Shown: in pieces, positions 8,521 through 17,768 of the stretch
Numbering within the stretch: position 1 is the stretch's first letter
How the letters are laid out: each line of letters starts with the position of its first letter
Assembly: GCA_017651425.1 (NCBI GenBank)
Contig: JAGCCZ010000033.1
Location: 17,540 to 81,539 of the forward strand
Reading direction: 5' to 3'
DNA length: 64,000 bases
From: Bacteroidales bacterium
GTDB taxonomy: Bacteria > Bacteroidota > Bacteroidia > Bacteroidales > WCHB1-69
Position numbers and translations under genes: made by a program
The notes under the pieces: model-generated
The model's input: only the letters and a program-made list of their open reading frames with translations
Told to the model about the DNA's origin: nothing
Databases searched by the model: none

Positions 8521-10883
8521 TGAAACGACTCTTATTCTTCATACTCAGTTTTGCCGCCGCCGGTTTTGCGGCCGCTCAAATACCCGTGGGCACTTTCCGC
8601 TCCCATGTGCCGCTCCACTCCTTCCACTCTGTGGCCGTGGCGGACGACTACGTTTACGCGGCCTCCACCAACGGGCTGATGATGTTGGACAAGGCCACAC
8701 GCGACAGTGAGAATCCCGACATTACCAGCTGGAGCAAGACAGACGGCCTTTCCGACATTGACATTTCCATAATTCACTACGACAGCGACCATAAGACTTT
8801 GGTCGTGGCATACGCCAACGGCAATCTCGATCTCATCGTCAACGACAAACTCTACAACATCCGCGACATCAAGAACAAGCCGCTCACGGGGTCCAAGGAG
8901 CCACGGCACATCCGCTCATACGGCGACCGGCTTTACATCGCATATCCTTTCGGCATCGTCATCATCGACCCCGAAAGCCAGTTAATCGAGGACACTTGGT
9001 TCACCAAACGCAATGGGGTTCAAGTCGATGCCTACGACATTGCCGTTTCCAGCGACCACTATTATATCAGCACAGGCGAAGGAATCTTCAGCATTCCGAA
9101 AAGCAGCGGCAACCCCGCCAATTTCCAGGAATGGGAGTTAGCCTTGACAGCGGGAGTGTTTTTCTACGACCATATTGTCTGCAACTCCGGGCATGTATAT
9201 GCCAACAAAAACGCCAGTGCCGCAAGCGACGGGGCCGTCCCCGACACGCTCTGCGAGCTTACGGACCATGGGTGGACGGCTACTGCGCACACTTACAGTG
9301 ACGTTCGTTCCATGACCGCAAGCAACGGTGAACTGGTGGTAACCAATTGGGATCATGTACAGACCTTCGACGACCAGCTCAACGCGACCTCTCTCGTCTA
9401 TTGGTATCAGGACAACAGCTATCCCAACATCTACGAGGCGGTGTCGGACGGGGACATCATCTGGGCCGCCGACAACACATACGGTCTCGTGCAGTACAAC
9501 AGGACATTCTTCTACTACAGATTCTACACCGCCTCCGGACCATTTGCAGTCACGGCGGAAGGCATCTGCAGCACAAACGGGCTCACGGTCACCGTGCCCG
9601 GCACCCGCAAGAAATCGACGGCATACAGTCCGGGGTGGCTGTACCCGTCCTTGAGCTGGTTCAGCAACCAGGAGTGGCATTACAATGCCACCGATTTCCA
9701 ATATTATGATTCCCTTCACCTCTCGAACGACCTCAACAACGTCGTCATCAACCCCAACGATGAGAAGGAGTGGTACGTTGCCTCGTGGGGCAATGGGCTC
9801 TTCAAATGCCGCGACGGCCGTGTGGTGGCACACTACAATGCCGTGAACTCCATTTTGGACTCCACTTCGGGCGGAAGCACATTCGTTTCCGGATTGGCAT
9901 TTGACAGCAAGGGCAACCTATGGATCACCAACAGCCAATGCAGCAGAATGCTCAAGATGATTGAGCCCAACGGCACCTGGCACGCGTACAACGTCAGCAG
10001 CGGTGTCGTGACCGCCTCCCCCAACGGCGTGGTGGCCGAGCATGTGCTTGTGGACTCCAGAGGGTACAAATGGATCACTTTTCCCCGTGACAACAACTTC
10101 AACAGATACCATCTCGTCGCCTTTTCCGACAATGGCACTTACGAGAACATGAGTGACGACAAATTCGCACGCATTGACATGAACGTGGCCGCCGAGGTGA
10201 ATTCCGCCACCGTCTATTGCATTGCTGAAGACCATGATGGCGAAATCTGGATCGGCACCGACAAGGGTGTCAAAGTCATATACTACCCCAACCGTGTCTT
10301 TGAAGGAACCGCCTATCCTCGCAACATCCTGCTGGAACAGGACGGTTATGTTTCCGTATTGTTAGAGTGGGAGGAGGTGACCGCCATTGCGGTGGACGGT
10401 GCCAACCGCAAATGGATCGGCACCGGCAAGGCCGGCGTCTTCCTGATGAGCGAGGACGGACAAGAACAACTCCTGCATTTCACTGCGGAAGACAATCCCC
10501 TCTTCGCTAACCAAATCACCTCCATCAGCATTGACCCGTTGAGCGGCGAAGTCTTCTTCGGCACCGCCAAGGGGTTGACCAGTTACCGAGGCACCGCCAC
10601 CGCCGGGCACAGCAGCTACGAGGATCTTCCCGTGTTCCCCAATCCTGTCGGCCATGATTACAGCGGGGTCGTCACCGTGCAAGGTCTCAAGGAAAACTCA
10701 CTTTGCAAAATCACCGACTCGGCGGGCAAATTAGTGTGGCAAGGCTACAGCAACGGCGGCGAGTTGGCCTGGTATTGCAAAGACCTCTTCGGGCAGCGGC
10801 CCGCCACCGGCGTTTACTATGTCATGTGCTCCGACGAGAATGGCAAGGAACACATTGTCACCAAATTCCTGTTCATACAATAG
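8520..10883 (+). CDS. porZ: Type IX secretion beta-propeller protein PorZ
   Basis: A 787-aa secreted protein. A signal peptide occupies about residues 1-20 (MKRLLFFILSFAAAGFAAAQ). The body has two-component-regulator-type beta-propeller repeats (for example GLMMLDKATR, GEIWIGTDKGVKVI). The C-terminus from FPNPVGHDYSG is a T9SS sorting-type beta sandwich. PorZ sits on the cell surface and takes part in attaching anionic lipopolysaccharide to T9SS cargo. The ATG at 8520 is chosen because it begins the signal peptide and overlaps the permease stop. Confidence 0.85.
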   Translation: MKRLLFFILSFAAAGFAAAQIPVGTFRSHVPLHSFHSVAVADDYVYAASTNGLMMLDKATRDSENPDITSWSKTDGLSDIDISIIHYDSDHKTLVVAYANGNLDLIVNDKLYNIRDIKNKPLTGSKEPRHIRSYGDRLYIAYPFGIVIIDPESQLIEDTWFTKRNGVQVDAYDIAVSSDHYYISTGEGIFSIPKSSGNPANFQEWELALTAGVFFYDHIVCNSGHVYANKNASAASDGAVPDTLCELTDHGWTATAHTYSDVRSMTASNGELVVTNWDHVQTFDDQLNATSLVYWYQDNSYPNIYEAVSDGDIIWAADNTYGLVQYNRTFFYYRFYTASGPFAVTAEGICSTNGLTVTVPGTRKKSTAYSPGWLYPSLSWFSNQEWHYNATDFQYYDSLHLSNDLNNVVINPNDEKEWYVASWGNGLFKCRDGRVVAHYNAVNSILDSTSGGSTFVSGLAFDSKGNLWITNSQCSRMLKMIEPNGTWHAYNVSSGVVTASPNGVVAEHVLVDSRGYKWITFPRDNNFNRYHLVAFSDNGTYENMSDDKFARIDMNVAAEVNSATVYCIAEDHDGEIWIGTDKGVKVIYYPNRVFEGTAYPRNILLEQDGYVSVLLEWEEVTAIAVDGANRKWIGTGKAGVFLMSEDGQEQLLHFTAEDNPLFANQITSISIDPLSGEVFFGTAKGLTSYRGTATAGHSSYEDLPVFPNPVGHDYSGVVTVQGLKENSLCKITDSAGKLVWQGYSNGGELAWYCKDLFGQRPATGVYYVMCSDENGKEHIVTKFLFIQ

Positions 10884-10892
10884 TTTCCCGAC

Positions 10893-11606
10893 ATGATGGT
10901 CTCCACCGCCGGCATTGTCATGCACGGCACCAAATACTCGGACACGTCGCTCATCGTCAAGATTTTCACCAAAGAGCGAGGCATGCAGTCCTTCATCGTC
11001 AAAGGGGCGTACAACAAGAAAAGCCGCTTCAAGGCCGCTCTGTTCTCGCCTTTGGCCATTGTCCATATCACCTACGACGACCACCACAGCGACCGGCTGA
11101 TGTATTTGCGCGACATACAGCGACAACCCAACGCCAACGAATGGCTGTATGACCCGGGAAGAAGCTCCGTCCTGTTGTTTTACAACGAATTGCTATACAA
11201 AATCCTGGCAGACTCCGGCCCTGACAGCGTGCTGTTCGACTTCCTTGAAGAAGAGATCAACCGCATCCAGGAACCCGACATCGTGCTGGCCGACCAGCCC
11301 TTGCGTTTCATGTTAAGGCTCTGCATCGTGCTCGGCTTCCTCCCTGAAAACAACTTTTCCGACACCGATCGATACTTTTCTCTCTCAGAATGCCGTTTCC
11401 AGTCTTTCTTTGTGGATGAGAATAGCGAAATCCCTTTCGAGGAAAGCCAATACCTGTCCAGTCTGCTCCGTTTCGATGGACAAATCAACGTATCACGGAA
11501 CATCCGCAACAGTTTGCTTCATTATTTAATCAAATACTACATGATTCACAACGAACAGGTTCGCAACATTGAGTCGGCGGAAATCCTGTCCAGTGTTTTG
11601 CACTGA
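10893..11606 (+). CDS. recO: DNA repair protein RecO
   Basis: A 237-aa RecO homologue. The N-terminal OB-fold region (GIVMHGTKYSDTSLIVKIFTKERG, about residues 7-30, followed by SFIVKGA) is typical, and the rest is the helical C-terminal domain. No cysteine zinc finger is visible, as in many Bacteroidota RecO proteins. It loads RecA with RecF/RecR during gap repair. It follows porZ by 9 bp and is probably the last gene of the rbfA-recO run. The convergent rpoN stop lies 5 bp away. Confidence 0.92.
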   Translation: MMVSTAGIVMHGTKYSDTSLIVKIFTKERGMQSFIVKGAYNKKSRFKAALFSPLAIVHITYDDHHSDRLMYLRDIQRQPNANEWLYDPGRSSVLLFYNELLYKILADSGPDSVLFDFLEEEINRIQEPDIVLADQPLRFMLRLCIVLGFLPENNFSDTDRYFSLSECRFQSFFVDENSEIPFEESQYLSSLLRFDGQINVSRNIRNSLLHYLIKYYMIHNEQVRNIESAEILSSVLH

Positions 11607-11611
11607 CACAA

Positions 11612-13120
11612 CTACTCCTTGCGAAGGCGTGCCACGGGAATTCCCATCTGTTCCCGGTACTTGGCTACTGTACGACGCGCCACGTTGTATCCCTTCTCCT
11701 TCAGCATCTCACACAACTTCTCGTCCGCGTATGGAGCACTTTTATCCTCCTGTGCGACAAGATCGCCTAAAAGACTCTTGATGGCCTTGGATGAGACATC
11801 CTCGTCGTTGACGGCTTCTGAAAAGAGATGTTTGAGCGGGATAATGCCGAAATCGGTCTGCACATATTTGCTGTTGGACACACGGGAGACCGTTGACACA
11901 TCAATGCCCACTTCCTTGGCCACGGTCTTCAGGACCATCGGCTTCAACGCAGCATCGTCGCCTGTCAGGAAATAGTCACGCTGGTGGTTCATAATGACAT
12001 ACATCGTATTGTACAAAATCATCTCGCGGGTGGAAAGCGCACCGATGAATTGATTGGCTTTATCGACGTATGTTTTCATAAAGCGTTCAGCTTCCTCTTT
12101 TTTCTTTTCCGATGCTTCCTTGGAGAGGAAACGATACTCGTTGCTGAACTCCTTGTTGATGCGCACCTTCGGGATGTACTGATTGTTCAAGGTGAGCGAG
12201 AGCTGGCCGTTATGGGAGGTAATGGTAAAATCCGGGATGATGGTGTCCGCCGACTTCTGTAGAGGCGAGCCCGCATCGGCAGGTCTCGGGGAGAGCCGTT
12301 TGATGACCGCAACAGCCTCCTTGAGCTGCTCTTCGGTCAGCGACAATGTATTTCGTATTTTGTCATAATGCTTTTTCAAAAAGGAATCAAAACACTGGTC
12401 CACAATCCGGGTGGCGGTAATCACATCCTCACTTTGCGGAGAGATCCTGCGAAGTTGCAGCATGAGACATTCCCGCAAATCACGTGCGCCCGTACCGGGC
12501 GGGTCCAATTCCTGCACATAATGCGTCAAGACATATTCCACCTCCTTCACATCGGTGTAGATGTTATTCATATAGAGCAACTCATTGACAATAGCCTGCA
12601 AGTCGGCACCCAAGTAGCCGGACTCATCAAGGTTTCCGACCAGATAACTGGCAATCTTGGCCTCCTGGTCATCCATGTCCATCTCGCCAAGTTGCTGCTG
12701 CCACTGTTCCTGTATCGACTGGTAAAAAACGCCCTGATGGTCGCGGTTCTCCTGCATGTCCGGGGCATTCGACCGCAGAATCCGGTTTTCAATCTCCCGT
12801 TCAGTAGGATAATCGTCCACATCGTCGTAACGGTAATAGTCATCCTTGAAGATTTCATCTTCAGGAAGCGGCCCGTCGGAAAGCTCGAGTGGGTCTCCAT
12901 TTTCATCAAACTCGGAGAGCGGCTCGTCGGCAGCGTCCGTCCGGCGGTCCTCCTCGTCGTCCCTATAAGCTTCCAATGCGGGATTCTCATCCACCTCCTT
13001 CATGATTTCCTGTTCCAGAGATGTATATGGAAGTTCCACCAGCTGCATCAGCCGGATAGTCTGCTGGGTGGCGATTTGTCTTTGTACCGCCTTTTGTTCT
13101 TGATTTAAAGACTGCGACAT
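11612..13120 (-). CDS. rpoN: RNA polymerase sigma-54 factor
   Basis: A 502-aa sigma-54. Region I is the glutamine-rich N-terminus (LNQEQKAVQRQIATQQTIRLMQL). An acidic region II follows at about residues 50-110, then the core-binding domain, and the C-terminal RpoN box ARRTVAKYRE is intact near residue 483. The ATG at 13120 (MSQSLNQEQ) is preferred over the one at 13165. The same-strand gene upstream is asnS, separated by about 80 bp holding a hairpin. No sigma-54 activator is in the window. Confidence 0.95.
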   Translation of the reverse strand: MSQSLNQEQKAVQRQIATQQTIRLMQLVELPYTSLEQEIMKEVDENPALEAYRDDEEDRRTDAADEPLSEFDENGDPLELSDGPLPEDEIFKDDYYRYDDVDDYPTEREIENRILRSNAPDMQENRDHQGVFYQSIQEQWQQQLGEMDMDDQEAKIASYLVGNLDESGYLGADLQAIVNELLYMNNIYTDVKEVEYVLTHYVQELDPPGTGARDLRECLMLQLRRISPQSEDVITATRIVDQCFDSFLKKHYDKIRNTLSLTEEQLKEAVAVIKRLSPRPADAGSPLQKSADTIIPDFTITSHNGQLSLTLNNQYIPKVRINKEFSNEYRFLSKEASEKKKEEAERFMKTYVDKANQFIGALSTREMILYNTMYVIMNHQRDYFLTGDDAALKPMVLKTVAKEVGIDVSTVSRVSNSKYVQTDFGIIPLKHLFSEAVNDEDVSSKAIKSLLGDLVAQEDKSAPYADEKLCEMLKEKGYNVARRTVAKYREQMGIPVARLRKE

Positions 13121-13172
13121 GATTCTAAAAAAATCCCCGGAGTTGGAACCCGCGAGGAATGTCAATAAGAGA

Positions 13173-13199
13173 GAAAGGGGAAAGCATGTTTCCCCTTTC
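13173..13199 (-). terminator. Hairpin after asnS
   Basis: An 11-bp perfect stem, GAAAGGGGAAA with TTTCCCCTTTC, and a GCATG loop lie directly after the asnS stop. On the minus strand a short T-rich stretch follows. It is likely a terminator or a processing hairpin between asnS and rpoN. Confidence 0.6.
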
Positions 13200-13201
13200 G
13201 A

Positions 13202-14599
13202 TTAAAATTCAGCATTTTGAGGTGTCCTCGGGAAGGGGATGACATCGCGGATGTTGGTCATGCCCGTAATGAAGAGCAACAAACGCTCGAAGCCGAGGCC
13301 AAATCCGGAATGGGGTGCAGAGCCGAATTTGCGCGTGTCGAAATACCACCAGTACTGTTGTTCCGTCATGTGCAGCTCGTGTACGCGATCGAGTAGCTTC
13401 TGGTAGTCGGCTTCACGCTCCGAGCCACCGATGATTTCACCGATAGTGGGGAACAACACGTCCATGGCACGGACGGTCTTGCCGTCATCGTTCTGCTTCA
13501 TGTAGAAGGCCTTGATCTCCTTGGGATAATCCGTCAAGATGACCGGGCATTTAAAATGGTTCTCCACCAAATAACGCTCGTGTTCAGACTGCAGGTCGAT
13601 ACCCCAGGAGACGGGAAAATCGAACTTCTTGTCTGCTTTGAGCAAGATGTCGATAGCCTCTGTATAGCCCAGTCGGACAAAATCCTGTTGCAGCACGGAT
13701 TCCAACCTTCCAATCAGCTCCTTGTCGAACATGTCGTTGAGGAAGCGGAGGTCGTCCATGTTGTGGTCCAGGGCATAACGGACGAGGTATTTGATAAACT
13801 CCTCGGCGAGGTCCATATTGTCAGTGATGTCGTAGAAGGCCATTTCCGGTTCAATCATCCAGAACTCCGCCAAGTGGCGCGGAGTGTTGCTGTTTTCGGC
13901 GCGGAATGTAGGTCCGAAGGTGTAGATATTGCCAATGGCCAGTGCGCCGAGCTCGCCTTCCAGCTGTCCGGAGACGGTGAGGTTGGTGCGCTTGCCGAAA
14001 AAGTCCTTCTTGTAGTCCACCTTGCCATCTTCGGTGCGGGGCACATTGTCAAGGTCAAAGGTGGTGACATTGAACATCTCGCCGGCGCCCTCCGCATCGG
14101 AACCCGTAATCAGCGGCGTGTGGAGATAGAAAAAGCCCTTGTCGTTAAAGAACTTGTGGATGGCGAAAGCCATGGCATGGCGGAGACGGAGCACACAGCC
14201 GAAATAGTTGGTGCGGGGACGCAGATGGGCGATCTCACGCAAAAACTCCATGGAGTGGCCCTTCTTCTGCAAGGGGTAGCTCTCGGGGTCCGCGGTGCCA
14301 TACACTTCGATGAGGTCAGCCTGCACCTCGACAGTCTGGCCCTTGCCGGTGGATTCCACCAAAGTGCCCTCCACATGGAGGCAAGAACCCGTGGTGATGA
14401 GCTTCATCAGCTCATCGCCGAACTTGGCGGGTTCGGCCACGATTTGCAAGTTAGTGACGATCGAACCGTCGTTCAATGCAATGAAAGCCACATTGCTGTT
14501 GCCGCGCTTGGTGCGCACCCACCCCTTCACACAAACTCTGTTGCCAAATCCTATCTCTTCCGGATGTTTTATAATATCAATGATTCTTGATCTTTTCAT
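13202..14599 (-). CDS. asnS: Asparagine--tRNA ligase
   Basis: A 465-aa class II aminoacyl-tRNA synthetase that charges tRNA-Asn. The N-terminal OB anticodon-binding domain ([20 protein letters not shown]) is followed by a catalytic domain with motif 2 ([22 protein letters not shown]) and motif 3 ([16 protein letters not shown]). The full length is present. The rpoD gene lies directly upstream on the same strand, with 39 bp between. Confidence 0.97.
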   Translation of the reverse strand: MKRSRIIDIIKHPEEIGFGNRVCVKGWVRTKRGNSNVAFIALNDGSIVTNLQIVAEPAKFGDELMKLITTGSCLHVEGTLVESTGKGQTVEVQADLIEVYGTADPESYPLQKKGHSMEFLREIAHLRPRTNYFGCVLRLRHAMAFAIHKFFNDKGFFYLHTPLITGSDAEGAGEMFNVTTFDLDNVPRTEDGKVDYKKDFFGKRTNLTVSGQLEGELGALAIGNIYTFGPTFRAENSNTPRHLAEFWMIEPEMAFYDITDNMDLAEEFIKYLVRYALDHNMDDLRFLNDMFDKELIGRLESVLQQDFVRLGYTEAIDILLKADKKFDFPVSWGIDLQSEHERYLVENHFKCPVILTDYPKEIKAFYMKQNDDGKTVRAMDVLFPTIGEIIGGSEREADYQKLLDRVHELHMTEQQYWWYFDTRKFGSAPHSGFGLGFERLLLFITGMTNIRDVIPFPRTPQNAEF

Positions 14600-14638
14600 A
14601 ACTAAAATGCTAAGAAACTTATTCCTAATGATAAATTG

Positions 14639-15505
14639 CTAATTCAGGTAATTTTGCAAAACACGGCATTTGGTGTCGTGGCGCAGGCGGCGGATGGCCT
14701 TCTCCTTGATCTGGCGCACCCGTTCACGCGTAAGGTCGAACTTCTCCCCGATCTCGTCCAATGTCATCGGATGCTTGCTTCCCAGGCCGTAGTAGAGTTT
14801 CAGCACATCCGCTTCCCGTTCGGGGAGCAGGTCGATGACGCGTCTCAACTCGCTCTGCAAGGATTCATAGATAAGCTCCCTGTCGGGCGGGGCGGTCTCC
14901 TCGCTCTTGATGACATCGTACAGATTGGTGTCGTCATCCTTGGTCAGGGATGCATCCATGGAGAGATGGCGGGGCGAGTTGCGAAGAGAGTCCTTCACCT
15001 CGCTTTCGGGGATATCCAGTTTCTCGGCTATCTCCGAGATGCGGGGTTCTCTTTGCAGTTCCTGCTCCAGTGCCGCCACGGTCTTGGAAATCTTGCTGAT
15101 GGCCACGACCTTGTTCATGGGCAGCCGGACGATACGCGACTGTTCGGCGATAGCTTGCAGAATAGCCTGGCGGATCCACCACACGGCAAATGATATGAAC
15201 TTGAAACCACGGGTCTCATCGAAGCGATGTGCCGCCTTCATCAGGCCGAAATTGCCCTCGTTGATGAGGTCCGACAGCGTGACACCCTGGTTTTGGTACT
15301 GTTTTGCAACAGAGACGACAAAACGAAGATTGGCTTTCGTAAGTTTATCCAACGCCTCGTCATCGCCGTTCTTGATACGACGTGCCAATTCAGCCTCCTC
15401 GTCGGCGGTGAGCAACGGCACCTTCGCTATCTCGTGCAAATACTTGTCCAAAGACGCAGTTTCGCTACGGTTAGTGACTTGTTTAGTAATGTGTAACTGT
15501 CTCAT
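14639..15505 (-). CDS. rpoD: Primary RNA polymerase sigma factor, short Bacteroidota type
   Basis: A 288-aa sigma-70 lacking region 1.1 and the non-conserved region, the normal form in this phylum. Regions 1.2-2.4 ([33 protein letters not shown]), region 3 and region 4.2 ([19 protein letters not shown]) are all intact. This factor recognises TTTG/TAnnTTTG promoters, of which many are visible in the window. It is followed by asnS on the same strand. No clear promoter of its own was found in the 61-bp gap to the DUF3078 gene. Confidence 0.96.
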   Translation of the reverse strand: MRQLHITKQVTNRSETASLDKYLHEIAKVPLLTADEEAELARRIKNGDDEALDKLTKANLRFVVSVAKQYQNQGVTLSDLINEGNFGLMKAAHRFDETRGFKFISFAVWWIRQAILQAIAEQSRIVRLPMNKVVAISKISKTVAALEQELQREPRISEIAEKLDIPESEVKDSLRNSPRHLSMDASLTKDDDTNLYDVIKSEETAPPDRELIYESLQSELRRVIDLLPEREADVLKLYYGLGSKHPMTLDEIGEKFDLTRERVRQIKEKAIRRLRHDTKCRVLQNYLN

Positions 15506-15566
15506 TCTATAAGCTCGAAAAATTAAAAACAGCGTTTTTTTACGAACCGATAATGGTTATGTTACA

Positions 15567-16577
15567 TTAGAAACTATAGCCAACACCGATACCGAGCATT
15601 TCCTTGAACTGCACGCGGGCACAAGGATGGCCGGCAGAACCTTCCACACCGTCCCAGTCGGGCTTGGCAATCATCACCTGGTCGTAATACTTCAACGAAG
15701 TCATCAGACTTACGCTCAAAACCTTCAAGAAGTTGTAGGAGATGGCGAAATCCCAGTCAATGTCGAAGTTGCCGAATTTTTGTGCCTTGGATGTGTACGG
15801 AGTGAACAACGAAACGGTCGTGATGATTTTCAGGTTCTTAATTTTGTCATAAGTAATGCCGCCTTTAATGCTAAGACCAAGGGCCGAGTGCGAATACGGA
15901 CGATAGAGGGTGCCATCCGCGCGCTCCTTTTCGGGGATACCGTAGTTGGCACGCAACATCGAGTCGCGACAGAAAGTAAAACGGCCCGCTATCGGAGAGA
16001 CATAAATGCTGAAGATGTCGTTCGGCCGCCAGTCGATACCAAGGGAAATGTCAATATAGGCAGGAGAAAACCAGTTGGATATCAAATATTTGTCACCTGC
16101 ATCATTATTGGCATACTCATAACCTGGCGCATATTGCGTCCGGAAGCTTCCCAAAGCGGTAAGATACCACGTTTTGGCCAATTCATAGCCGAACTTGGTA
16201 GAGAGGTTCAACTTGTCATTCGATTTTCTCCATTTGGGATTGAGGTCAGCGGAAAAAAGTTCACCGAACTCCGTGTCAAGATTGCTGTCCCATGAAATTT
16301 TGTCCTTCTTGTAAGAGAGGGTCAGGTTGGCATAGAGCACACCCGTGACATTATTGTTGCCACCGGCTGCCCAGTTCCAGAACTGGGTCTGGGAAGCGTT
16401 CAGTCCAAACATGCCGGAGAACTTCCAGAACTTGACGCTGTCTTTGATTTCGTTGGACTTGACCTTGGTTCCCATTGCGGCCTCGGCGGCCTTCTTGGCC
16501 TCGTCGTCCTGGGCACGCAACACAGGTGAGCCGACTAAAACAACGGCCACAATGAGTAAAAGTAGATTTTTTCTCAT
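15567..16577 (-). CDS. DUF3078 outer-membrane beta-barrel protein
   Basis: A 336-aa protein with a signal peptide (about residues 1-22, ending LRAQ). A tryptophan- and asparagine-rich start (FGLNASQTQFWNWAAGGNNN), regular alternating beta-strands and a terminal aromatic residue (GVGYSF) indicate an outer-membrane barrel. This pattern is that of DUF3078, a Bacteroidota family of unknown function. It lies 12 bp below the arginase-fold gene and is probably the last gene of a topA-led run. Confidence 0.85.
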   Translation of the reverse strand: MRKNLLLLIVAVVLVGSPVLRAQDDEAKKAAEAAMGTKVKSNEIKDSVKFWKFSGMFGLNASQTQFWNWAAGGNNNVTGVLYANLTLSYKKDKISWDSNLDTEFGELFSADLNPKWRKSNDKLNLSTKFGYELAKTWYLTALGSFRTQYAPGYEYANNDAGDKYLISNWFSPAYIDISLGIDWRPNDIFSIYVSPIAGRFTFCRDSMLRANYGIPEKERADGTLYRPYSHSALGLSIKGGITYDKIKNLKIITTVSLFTPYTSKAQKFGNFDIDWDFAISYNFLKVLSVSLMTSLKYYDQVMIAKPDWDGVEGSAGHPCARVQFKEMLGIGVGYSF

Positions 16578-16589
16578 AACAATTTATTT

Positions 16590-17768
16590 TTAGTGATTTA
16601 ACTTATTATATGCTTTCCACCATCTCTCCGAGATCCTGTCGTCGCAGGCCATTTCATAGTCGTGTTTGGAACAGGGGAGATAGTATTTTTGTTCTATATT
16701 GTTTTCCTTGGAGACAATCGGGACCACGACCCACCAGCGGCCCGTCTTGCGGCTGCAGTAGAAGACCAGTTCGTCTAACGCGCCCGAGACGGCGATGCTG
16801 TATTGCTTGTAGTTGAGCCGGTTCTTGAACTGGTCGTCCTGCTGGCGATGGAGGAATCCCTCCACAAAATACCATAATATGTGGGCGATCAGCTGAGAGG
16901 TCTGGTTGCCGTAGTCCATTGTGGGGTCATACTCGTAAATGCCGAACGAGGTGAGCTTGTCGCTCACGCCGGCATACTTGGAGATTTGGCAGATTTCCTC
17001 GCCATAAAAGCCGTTGGAGGAGCTGTGCGGACAGCCGGGGGCGTCGGGGCGACGGACGGCGGAGATGTCCACCGACATCATGTCTGCGTTACGGACAATG
17101 GGCTCCACCTCCTCGATGTCGCGGCGCATGGTGCCCACCCTATAGGTTTCAAAAAACAGCTCATCCATCAGCTTGATGCTCTCCTGGCTGTTCATGTATG
17201 TCTGATAGCCCACATTGGCGTAGTTCAGCAAGAAATTGGGCTGCTGGAGGACCATCTTGTTCAGGTAGGCATCCGAGCGGATGGGCTGATTTTCCGCACC
17301 AAGGTCGAAACGCGCATCCACCGAGACAACATTGACAACTCTTTCAATCTTCTCGTAGGCACGATAGTTGGCGAACGCCAAGTCATTGCCGCCACCGAGA
17401 ATGATGGGGATGACATTGTTTTCCAGCATGTCTGCAATCACGTCGGACAACACCTCGTATGTATCTTCGGCGGTTTTGCCAACAATGAGGTTGCCCATAT
17501 CGATGATGCGCACATTGCCCTGCCAGCGATAAAGCTGGTAGAACTGACGGCGTATCTCGTCCGGGGCCAGGGAGGTGGATGCGTTGCGGTAGCTGTTGCG
17601 AGACTCCGGGACTCCCACGATGGCCATTTGCGCCTCACCGATGCTCACCGGGGCATCCGGGTTGAAAAAGAGCACCGACGAAGCCAACTGTTGCGAAGAC
17701 AGAGGCTCCTGCAAATCGAGCGATTCTAAACTGACGGGATGAAACAACAAGGAATAGTTCATAATCAT
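16590..17768 (-). CDS. Arginase/formimidoylglutamase-fold protein with altered metal site
   Basis: A 392-aa protein that aligns by motif order with ureohydrolases (arginase, agmatinase, formimidoylglutamase) but lacks several metal ligands. GGGND stands where GG(D/G)H(S/D) is expected, DARFD where DAHxD is expected, and SVDISAVRRPDAPG where SxDxDxxDP is expected. Three of the six usual Mn ligands are therefore replaced (His to Asn, His to Arg, Asp to Ser). The start at 17768 overlaps the topA stop by 4 bp (ATGA); an ATG at 17762 is the alternative. Catalysis by the normal di-manganese route is doubtful, so the enzyme name should be taken as family only. Confidence 0.8.
   Translation of the reverse strand: MIMNYSLLFHPVSLESLDLQEPLSSQQLASSVLFFNPDAPVSIGEAQMAIVGVPESRNSYRNASTSLAPDEIRRQFYQLYRWQGNVRIIDMGNLIVGKTAEDTYEVLSDVIADMLENNVIPIILGGGNDLAFANYRAYEKIERVVNVVSVDARFDLGAENQPIRSDAYLNKMVLQQPNFLLNYANVGYQTYMNSQESIKLMDELFFETYRVGTMRRDIEEVEPIVRNADMMSVDISAVRRPDAPGCPHSSSNGFYGEEICQISKYAGVSDKLTSFGIYEYDPTMDYGNQTSQLIAHILWYFVEGFLHRQQDDQFKNRLNYKQYSIAVSGALDELVFYCSRKTGRWWVVVPIVSKENNIEQKYYLPCSKHDYEMACDDRISERWWKAYNKLNH

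Noticed and set aside
13556..14590. 344-codon plus-strand frame opposite asnS
   Set aside because: It is antisense to a well-conserved synthetase gene; no independent evidence of coding.
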